A DNA stretch of 64,000 nucleotides from Hymenobacter translucens (GTDB taxonomy: Bacteria; Bacteroidota; Bacteroidia; Cytophagales; Hymenobacteraceae). Location: assembly GCF_020685205.1 (NCBI RefSeq), contig NZ_JAJERB010000001.1:62001-126000 (forward strand), given 5' to 3'. Made by a program: the position numbers and the translations under genes. Below the pieces are notes generated by a model. That model made no database searches and was not told the origin of the DNA. It worked only from the letters and a program-made list of their open reading frames with translations. Positions 58,347 to 64,000 of this stretch are shown here, piece by piece (the stretch's first letter is position 1; each line of letters begins with the position of its first letter).

Positions 58347-59210
58347 TTATCCGAGGTAGGGCTTCAGGGCCTTGGAGCGCGAGGTGTGGCGCAGGCGGCG
58401 AATGGCCTTTTCCTTGATCTGGCGCACCCGCTCCCGGGTCAGGTTGAACTTCTCCCCGATTTCCTCCAGCGTCAGGGAATGCTCCCCGTTCAGGCCGAAG
58501 TAAAGGGTGATTACATCGGCTTCGCGCTTGGTGAGCGTACTCAGGGCGCGCTGCACCTCCTTGCGGAGCGAGTCGTTCATCAGGCCCGTATCGGGGCTTT
58601 CCTCGTCCTCGTTCTCCAGTACGTCAAGCAGGCGGTTTTCCTCACCCTGCACGAAGGGAGCATCCACCGATACGTGACGGCCCGAAATCTTGAGCGTGTC
58701 CACTACTTCCGAGGTGGTCAGCTCGAGCACTTCGGCAATTTCTTCGGGCGAGGGCTCCCGCTCGAACTTCTGCTCCAGCTCCGAAAACGACTTGCTGATT
58801 TTATTGAGCGAGCCTACGCGGTTCAGGGGCAGGCGCACGATGCGCGACTGCTCGGCCAGGGCCTGCAGGATGGACTGGCGAATCCACCAAACGGCGTAGG
58901 AAATGAATTTAAAGCCACGGGTTTCGTCGAAGCGCTTGGCGGCTTTGATCAGGCCAAGGTTGCCCTCGTTGATCAGGTCGCCGAGGGAGAGACCCTGGTT
59001 CTGGTACTGCTTGGCTACCGACACCACAAAGCGCAGGTTGGCCTTCGTCAGTTTCTCCAGTGCCTGCTGGTCACCTTCCTTGATGCGCTGCGCCAGCGTT
59101 ACCTCCTCGTCGGGAGTGAGCAGGTCGACCTTGCCAATCTCCTGGAGGTATTTATCCAGCGACTGGCTTTCGCGGTTGGTGATCTGCTTGCTGATTTTAA
59201 GCTGTCTCAT
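58347..59210 (-). CDS. rpoD: Primary RNA polymerase sigma factor (sigma-70 family)
   Basis: A 287-residue housekeeping sigma factor; Bacteroidota RpoD is short and lacks region 1.1. Region 1.2 ([30 protein letters not shown]), region 2 ([48 protein letters not shown]), region 3 and region 4.2 HTH ([29 protein letters not shown]) are complete. It reads TTG / TAnnTTTG promoters such as those noted here. A perfect 9-bp hairpin (59265-59302) lies between pnp and this gene. Confidence 0.95.
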   Translation of the reverse strand: MRQLKISKQITNRESQSLDKYLQEIGKVDLLTPDEEVTLAQRIKEGDQQALEKLTKANLRFVVSVAKQYQNQGLSLGDLINEGNLGLIKAAKRFDETRGFKFISYAVWWIRQSILQALAEQSRIVRLPLNRVGSLNKISKSFSELEQKFEREPSPEEIAEVLELTTSEVVDTLKISGRHVSVDAPFVQGEENRLLDVLENEDEESPDTGLMNDSLRKEVQRALSTLTKREADVITLYFGLNGEHSLTLEEIGEKFNLTRERVRQIKEKAIRRLRHTSRSKALKPYLG

Positions 59211-59264
59211 TGCGGGCGCGAAAGAGTTGTAATTCTGTAAAAATGATTTGGGTAGTGCCTTTTA

Positions 59265-59302
59265 CGGGTACCGACCGAATGTTTCCAACGTGCCGGTACC
59301 CG
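59265..59302 (-). terminator. Hairpin between pnp and rpoD
   Basis: Perfect 9-bp stem CGGGTACCG/CGGTACCCG (59265-59273 with 59294-59302), loop about 20 bases. No T-run on the minus strand, so it may be a processing or regulatory hairpin. Confidence 0.55.
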
Positions 59303-59315
59303 CGAAAGTTCGCAA

Positions 59316-61481
59316 CTACGCTTTGGCTTCGCCGTTTTCGGCGGGCGCCGACTGCGGCTTGGGCAGCAGCACCTTGCGCGAGAGGCGGTATTTGCCGGTC
59401 TTCTTGTCGATGTCCAGCAGCTTCACGTCGATTTCCTGACCTACCTCCAGCACGCCTTCGAGACTGTTGAGGCGCTCGTGGCCGACCTCCGAGATGTGGA
59501 GCAGGCCATCCTTGCCGGGCATGATCTCCACGAAGGCGCCGTAGGGCTGGATGCTGCGCACCTTGCCTTTGTAGGTTTCGCCTACTTCCGGCTGGGCCGC
59601 AATGGCTTTGATCCGGTCGATGGCAGCCTGCATGTCGGTCTGGTTGGCGGCGTAGATGCTCACGTGGCCTTTCTCGTCCTTCTCCTCGATGATCACCGTG
59701 GCGTTGGTGTCCTTCTGGATCTGCTGGATGACTTTGCCACCGGGTCCGATTACGGCGCCGATGTACTCTTTGTCGATCAGCATCTTGTGCGAGCGGGGCG
59801 TGTGGGGCTTCAGCTCGGCAGCCGGCTCGCTGATGGTCTTGGCCATCTCGCGCAGGATGTGGAGGCGGCCTTCGCGGGCCTGGTGCAGCGCAGCCGTCAT
59901 GATCTCGCTGCTCAGCCCCTGGATTTTGATGTCCATCTGGCAAGCCACGATTCCCTTCTCGGTGCCGGTTACTTTAAAGTCCATGTCGCCGAGGTGGTCC
60001 TCGTCGCCCAGGATGTCGGACAGCACGGCGTACTCACCGGTTTCCTTGTCCTGCACCAGACCCATCGCGATGCCTGATACGGCAGCGCGCACCGGGATAC
60101 CGGCATCCATCAGGGCCATCGAGCCGGCGCAGACGGTGGCCATCGACGAGGAGCCGTTCGACTCCAGGATGTCCGACACGATACGCACGGTGTAGGGGTT
60201 CTCATCGTCCGAAGGCATTACCTTCTTCAACGAGCGCAGCGCCAGGTTGCCGTGGCCGATTTCCCGGCGGCCCGGACCGCGGTTGGGCTTCACCTCACCG
60301 GTCGAGAAGGCCGGGAAGTTGTAGTGCAGCATGAACTTGCTGTAGCCCGACGTCATGGCCGTGTCGATGATCTGCTCGTCGAGCTTGGTGCCGAGGGCTA
60401 CCGTGGTCAGCGACTGGGTTTCGCCGCGGGTAAACAAGGCCGAGCCGTGGGCGCCGGGCAGGTAGTTCACCTCGCTCCAGATGGGGCGGATTTCGGTGAG
60501 CTGACGACCGTCGAGGCGGGTACGCTCCTTGATCATCATGTCGCGGATGCCTTTCTTCTCGGCCGAGGCGTAGTAGCGGCTGAACATCTTCTGATCCAGC
60601 TCGGGATTCTCCTCGAGCAGCTGGGCCAGCAGGGGCTTCTTGATACCACCGAACGCTTCCTTGCGGCCGGCCTTGCTGGTGTTGCCCGACTTGGCGATGT
60701 CGTAGGCACCCTGGTAGACGGCTTCGGTGATGCGCTTCTTGAGCTCATCGTTTTCCTCGTACTTGGGGTACTCGCGCTTTACGTGGGACTTTTCCACGGC
60801 GGCGGCCAGCTCCTGCTGCACGCGCACCTGCTCCTTGATGGCTTCGTGCGCAAAGGCAATGGCTTCTACCATTTCCTCTTCGCTTACTTCGTTCATCTCG
60901 CCTTCCACCATGGCAATGGAGTCAGCGGTGGCACCTACGATCAGGTCGATGTCGGCACGGGCAATGTCGGCGGTGAGGGGGTTGATCTGCAGCTTGCCGT
61001 CGATGCGGGCTACGCGAACCTCAGAGATCGGGCCGGCGAAGGGAATATCGGAGATCGACAGGGCGGCCGAAGCGGCCAGGGCGGCCAGGGCATCGGGCTG
61101 CACGGTCTTATCGGCCGAAATCAGGGTAATCAGAACCTGTACTTCGTAGTGGTAGTCCTTGGGGAACATCGGCCGCAGGATGCGGTCCACGATGCGGCAC
61201 ACCAGAATTTCGTAGTCCGACAGGCGGCCTTCGCGGCGCTGGAACGAGCCGGGAATGTTGCCGGCGCCACCGAACTTCTCCTGGTAGTCCACCGACAAAG
61301 GCAGGAAGTCGACGTCACCGCGGGCGCTGGGCTGCGACACCACGGTAGCCAGCAGCATCGCGTCGCCGAGGCGCACGACAACGGCGCCGTCGGCAAACTT
61401 GGCGAGCTTACCGGTTTCCAGGGTGATCTGCCGGCCGTCGGGCAGGGTAATACTTTTGGTAATAGCGTTGTAATTAGCCAT
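59316..61481 (-). CDS. pnp: Polynucleotide phosphorylase
   Basis: 3'-to-5' phosphorolytic exoribonuclease, a degradosome component. Two RNase PH-type domains ([21 protein letters not shown] near the N-terminus; [19 protein letters not shown] near 350, with [15 protein letters not shown] and [15 protein letters not shown]) flank a helical linker; a KH domain ([20 protein letters not shown]) and an S1 domain ([21 protein letters not shown]) follow. ATG 61481 gives 721 residues. It follows rpsO, the conserved rpsO-pnp order, with two hairpins between them. Confidence 0.96.
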   Translation of the reverse strand: MANYNAITKSITLPDGRQITLETGKLAKFADGAVVVRLGDAMLLATVVSQPSARGDVDFLPLSVDYQEKFGGAGNIPGSFQRREGRLSDYEILVCRIVDRILRPMFPKDYHYEVQVLITLISADKTVQPDALAALAASAALSISDIPFAGPISEVRVARIDGKLQINPLTADIARADIDLIVGATADSIAMVEGEMNEVSEEEMVEAIAFAHEAIKEQVRVQQELAAAVEKSHVKREYPKYEENDELKKRITEAVYQGAYDIAKSGNTSKAGRKEAFGGIKKPLLAQLLEENPELDQKMFSRYYASAEKKGIRDMMIKERTRLDGRQLTEIRPIWSEVNYLPGAHGSALFTRGETQSLTTVALGTKLDEQIIDTAMTSGYSKFMLHYNFPAFSTGEVKPNRGPGRREIGHGNLALRSLKKVMPSDDENPYTVRIVSDILESNGSSSMATVCAGSMALMDAGIPVRAAVSGIAMGLVQDKETGEYAVLSDILGDEDHLGDMDFKVTGTEKGIVACQMDIKIQGLSSEIMTAALHQAREGRLHILREMAKTISEPAAELKPHTPRSHKMLIDKEYIGAVIGPGGKVIQQIQKDTNATVIIEEKDEKGHVSIYAANQTDMQAAIDRIKAIAAQPEVGETYKGKVRSIQPYGAFVEIMPGKDGLLHISEVGHERLNSLEGVLEVGQEIDVKLLDIDKKTGKYRLSRKVLLPKPQSAPAENGEAKA

Positions 61482-61585
61482 TGGAGTCGTTTGCTTGGGA
61501 AAGCATGCAGCAGGCCGAGCAGCCAAAAACGCCGGGGCCGCCCGTTGCGGTGGCGTTTGCTCTTGGTATTCTGAGAAACAGCGAA

Positions 61586-61609
61586 GCCGGGTAAAGAGGC
61601 CTACCCGGC
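61586..61609 (-). promoter_or_regulatory. Hairpin in the pnp leader
   Basis: Perfect 8-bp stem GCCGGGTA/TACCCGGC with an 8-base loop, 105 bp before the pnp start and just past the rpsO terminator. In E. coli a leader stem-loop mediates pnp autoregulation by RNase III; the same role here is only inferred. Confidence 0.55.
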
Positions 61610-61613
61610 AACA

Positions 61614-61653
61614 CAAAAAAAGTAGGGAACCCTGCCAGAGGGCTCCCTACTTT
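61614..61653 (-). terminator. Terminator between rpsO and pnp
   Basis: Stem AAAGTAGGGA/TCCCTACTTT (61619-61628 with 61644-61653) with an inner CCCT/AGGG pair, followed on the minus strand by a T-run. It may only partly stop transcription into pnp. Confidence 0.85.
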
Positions 61654-61664
61654 GCGGAATGTGC

Positions 61665-61940
61665 TTACTTACGAATGCCCAGTTCCTTGATGATGGCGCG
61701 GTAGCGGTTGATTTCGCGGTGCTGCAGGTAGTTGAGCAGGCGGCGACGCTTACCAACCAGCTTGAGCAGGCCGAGGCGGGTCGAGAAGTCCTTTTTGTTG
61801 ACTTTCAGGTGCTCGGTGAGGTGATTGATGCGGTGCGAGAACAGCGCGATTTGCGATTCGGCCGAACCGGTGTCGGTTGCGGTCTTGGCGAGGCTGTTCT
61901 TCTCGAAAATAGCCTGCTTTGCTTCGGTGGTAAGTTTCAT
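61665..61940 (-). CDS. rpsO: 30S ribosomal protein S15
   Basis: A 91-residue small-subunit protein that binds 16S rRNA and helps assemble the central domain. The sequence ([40 protein letters not shown], then [16 protein letters not shown]) matches S15 end to end. ATG 61940 is the family start; the frame is open further upstream without matching sequence. It is followed by a terminator and pnp, a conserved order. Confidence 0.97.
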   Translation of the reverse strand: MKLTTEAKQAIFEKNSLAKTATDTGSAESQIALFSHRINHLTEHLKVNKKDFSTRLGLLKLVGKRRRLLNYLQHREINRYRAIIKELGIRK

Positions 61941-62101
61941 CGGCAGATAGGTTTCCCCGTCTTTGATTAAGCGTGAAAAAAGAAATTTGTGAACGGCCCG
62001 CACTTCGAGCCGGGCGCAAAGGTAAGAATTATTTGCTCCGGTTGCATAGCCCGATCCGGGATTTATGCGAGAAATGCCTGCCCTACCCGGGCGCCTCCCT
62101 C

Positions 62102-63535
62102 CTACACCGTGCGCTGATAGCCGCGGAACGGCCAGCGGATCTTGGCCGGCAGGCGGTGCCAGAAGTCGGTTTCCAGCAGGCCGGAGTCGCGGCGGGCCTG
62201 GTTGAGGAAAAACAGCCCTGAGGGCAGCAGCGCCAGCGTGGAAAGCCACATGCCAATGCCCACCGGCATGACCGCTTCGCGGCCGTACTTCTCGCCGATG
62301 ATGGACACCACGTAGTAAATGATGAAAAACAGAATCGACACCAGAATCGGCACGCCCAGGCCGCCTTTCTTGATAATAGCGCCCAGCGGGGCCCCGATCA
62401 GGAACATGAGCAGTACGGCAAAGGACTGGGTGTACTTGCGGAATATCTCGATGCGGAAGTTGCCGGTTTCCTTGGCCAGTCCGTTGAGCCGATCAGCGGT
62501 GGTGGTGGCGTAGGACTTGATGTTACGGGCCCGGTTGGTGGCCTGCTGCACCATTTGCAGCGTCAGGGCCGGCAGGAGCTGGGGCGGTACCTGAATGCCG
62601 GCCGTGCGCCGATTGGCCGCCTGCCCCGTGGTATCAAACCGCATAAACGTGTAGTACGGGTTGATCTGCGTCAGAAACTGCTTGCGCTCCAGGCTGAGCT
62701 TGTTATGCAGGGAATCGGTGAAGTTGTGTAGCTGTGGCAGGTTCAGCATCATCTTGTTTTCCTTGAACAGCTCCTGGGGCGTGCGGTCGAGGCTGAACGA
62801 GGCCAGGGAAAACGTAATCATGTTGCGGTCAAAGGCCTGGCGCACAAAGCTGGCCCCGGCCCGGTCGCGGGCGTCGGGCTGCTCGACGTAGCTCTGACCG
62901 TGAAACAGCTCCAGCCCCAGGTACTGCCCCCCGAAGCGGGTAAACATGCGGCCGGAGTCGGCCAGAATCACGGTGGCGCTGCCCCGGCCGTTGGTATGGT
63001 CGTAGATCATCACGTCCCGGAGCCGGTCCCCGTTCTCGCCCAGCTTCTTGCTGACCTTGATGGTGTAGCCGGGAATGCCGTTGTAGAACACGTTCTCGCG
63101 AATGTCGAGGGCCAGCTTTTGCTGGCGCACGTCCCAGAGCAGGCTGTAGGCCTTGAGGTTGGCCTTGGGCATGATGGTGTTGTTGAACCAGAACGCCACC
63201 CCGGCCAAAACCAGGCACACCAGCAGCACCGGGCTCAGAATGCGCAGCAGCGAAACGCCGGAGGTCTTGATGGCCGTCAGCTCGTGGTGCTCGCCCAGCT
63301 GCCCGTAGGTCATCAGCGTGGACAGCAGCACGGCCAGGGGCAGGGAAATCGGCACGATCAGCACGCTGAAGTAAAACAGCAGCTGGGTGATGACCTCCCA
63401 GCCCAGATCCTTGCCCACGAGGTCGTCGAGGTACTTGATCATCGACTGAATCAGCAGGATGAACTCCACCACCGCAAACGTGAGGAAGAACGGCCCGGCA
63501 AAGGCTTTTAGAATCAGCTTATCGAGTTTTTTCAT
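62102..63535 (-). CDS. LptF/LptG-family (YjgP/YjgQ) permease
   Basis: A 477-residue inner-membrane protein of the lipopolysaccharide export machine that spans the membrane six times and extracts LPS for transport. The N-terminus [20 protein letters not shown] and [22 protein letters not shown] are typical of LptF/G; a large periplasmic region (about 130-365) is followed by three C-terminal helices ([30 protein letters not shown]). F versus G cannot be assigned. It is downstream of a START-like gene and upstream of rpsO in the same direction. ATG 63535 is chosen over an upstream in-frame start. Confidence 0.9.
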   Translation of the reverse strand: MKKLDKLILKAFAGPFFLTFAVVEFILLIQSMIKYLDDLVGKDLGWEVITQLLFYFSVLIVPISLPLAVLLSTLMTYGQLGEHHELTAIKTSGVSLLRILSPVLLVCLVLAGVAFWFNNTIMPKANLKAYSLLWDVRQQKLALDIRENVFYNGIPGYTIKVSKKLGENGDRLRDVMIYDHTNGRGSATVILADSGRMFTRFGGQYLGLELFHGQSYVEQPDARDRAGASFVRQAFDRNMITFSLASFSLDRTPQELFKENKMMLNLPQLHNFTDSLHNKLSLERKQFLTQINPYYTFMRFDTTGQAANRRTAGIQVPPQLLPALTLQMVQQATNRARNIKSYATTTADRLNGLAKETGNFRIEIFRKYTQSFAVLLMFLIGAPLGAIIKKGGLGVPILVSILFFIIYYVVSIIGEKYGREAVMPVGIGMWLSTLALLPSGLFFLNQARRDSGLLETDFWHRLPAKIRWPFRGYQRTV

Positions 63536-63574
63536 GAGCGCAACAGAAACGAGTGGCCGGGAGCCAACCCGCAA

Positions 63575-63616
63575 AAAAAAGCAAAAGCTAAACGAAGGTA
63601 GTCCTCGTTTAGCTTC
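63575..63616 (-). terminator. Terminator of the START-like gene
   Basis: 11-bp perfect stem AAGCTAAACGA/TCGTTTAGCTT (63585-63595 with 63605-63615), followed on the minus strand by a long T-run. Confidence 0.92.
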
Positions 63617-63647
63617 CGCTCCGGTTCTTCCGAACCAAAAAACTGGC

Positions 63648-64000
63648 TTAGGCGCCCATTAGTTCGCGCAGGCGCACAATCAGGCTGTCCCACATTTCCT
63701 GGAGCTCGATGTCGTCGGTTTCTTCGGAGTAGTCGGTCACCTTCAGGTAAACCTCCTGGGTGAGCTGGGACTCTTCAATCGTAAAGTCGAGGTAGTTGGC
63801 GTCGGAAACCGAGCGTTTGTTGGCATCGAGGAAAACGAAGCGCACCGAGCGGTTGGTCCGGTGGGAGCTGACTTCAGCGAAGTGGCTCTGGTTGTCCCAG
63901 ATGAAGTTGAAGCGGTGGTCTTCGTCGAGGCGTACATCCTGGCAGAACCACTGACTCAGGCCCGAAGCCGAGGCCAGATACGGGTACAGAATCTTGGGCG
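63648..64000 (-). CDS. START-like (AHSA1-type) domain protein, N-terminus cut by window edge
   Basis: The last 116 or so residues are visible. The sequence KILYPYLASASGLSQWFCQD, then FNFIWDNQSHFAEV and SVRFVFLDANKRSVSDANYLDF, and the C-terminal helix LQEMWDSLIVRLRELMGA fit a SRPBCC/START-like hydrophobic-pocket fold common in Bacteroidota. The ligand is unknown. The gene ends at a strong terminator before the LptF/G-family permease. Confidence 0.82.
   Translation of the reverse strand, partial: PKILYPYLASASGLSQWFCQDVRLDEDHRFNFIWDNQSHFAEVSSHRTNRSVRFVFLDANKRSVSDANYLDFTIEESQLTQEVYLKVTDYSEETDDIELQEMWDSLIVRLRELMGA

Overview
The window is about 64 kb of a high-GC (roughly 60% or more) member of the Bacteroidota, most like the Hymenobacter branch of the Cytophagales (inferred from protein content and sequence style; no search was run). 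The signs are type IX secretion (T9SS) C-terminal domains, TonB-dependent receptors, a Ton-motor operon, -7 promoter boxes of the Bacteroidota form TAnnTTTG, a 287-residue primary sigma factor, bacillithiol synthesis (BshB1), a serine-palmitoyltransferase-like enzyme and an H1-like histone. Most genes are chromosomal housekeeping or envelope genes. I saw no prophage, insertion sequence, CRISPR array, rRNA or tRNA.

Layout. 1-2.5 kb: the start of a minus-strand histidine operon (hisG, hisD) with a hidden 12-residue, five-histidine leader peptide and hairpins. 2.5-11.2 kb: DUF2911 protein, TonB-dependent receptor coupled to rpe, zinc-ribbon protein, T9SS subtilase, lipoprotein coupled to mnmA. 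11.3-18.4 kb: TrpF-like protein, two tandem T9SS-exported beta-propeller-repeat proteins, and a ThuA/DUF1080 lipoprotein. 18.5-29.5 kb: trmB, folC, a Ton-motor operon (HU/SPOR protein, ExbB, ExbD, TonB-like), an outer-membrane barrel and a 1068-residue TPR protein. 29.8-35.4 kb: an accessory-looking segment with two HMA-AraC regulators around a DHA2 efflux pump, a decayed HMA chaperone gene, and an ADP-ribosylglycohydrolase/phosphatase fusion gene broken by a 5-bp duplication. 35.5-48 kb: a 2939-residue four-module T9SS surface protein and, upstream, a hybrid histidine kinase/response regulator/AraC protein. 48.2-64 kb: housekeeping genes holA, tyrS, H1-like histone, SPT-like enzyme, accC, bshB1, an M23 peptidase, trxB, rpoD, pnp, rpsO, an LptF/G-family permease and a START-like protein.

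The most unusual signal is not a gene. Many intergenic gaps carry short repeated motifs placed by orientation: an AAGACC-type repeat lies just before four start codons (hisD, exbD, the barrel gene at 26065, bshB1), and its complement often follows the preceding stop codon. The divergent holA-tyrS gap has perfect 33-bp inverted arms, so both mRNAs carry the same leader immediately before the start codon, driven from two mirror-image -7 boxes. Related arms occur in the trxB/M23 and exbD/tonB gaps. With the his attenuator and the rpsO-pnp hairpins, these suggest that much post-transcriptional control or genome architecture in this window lies in repeated leader elements that ordinary annotation would miss.
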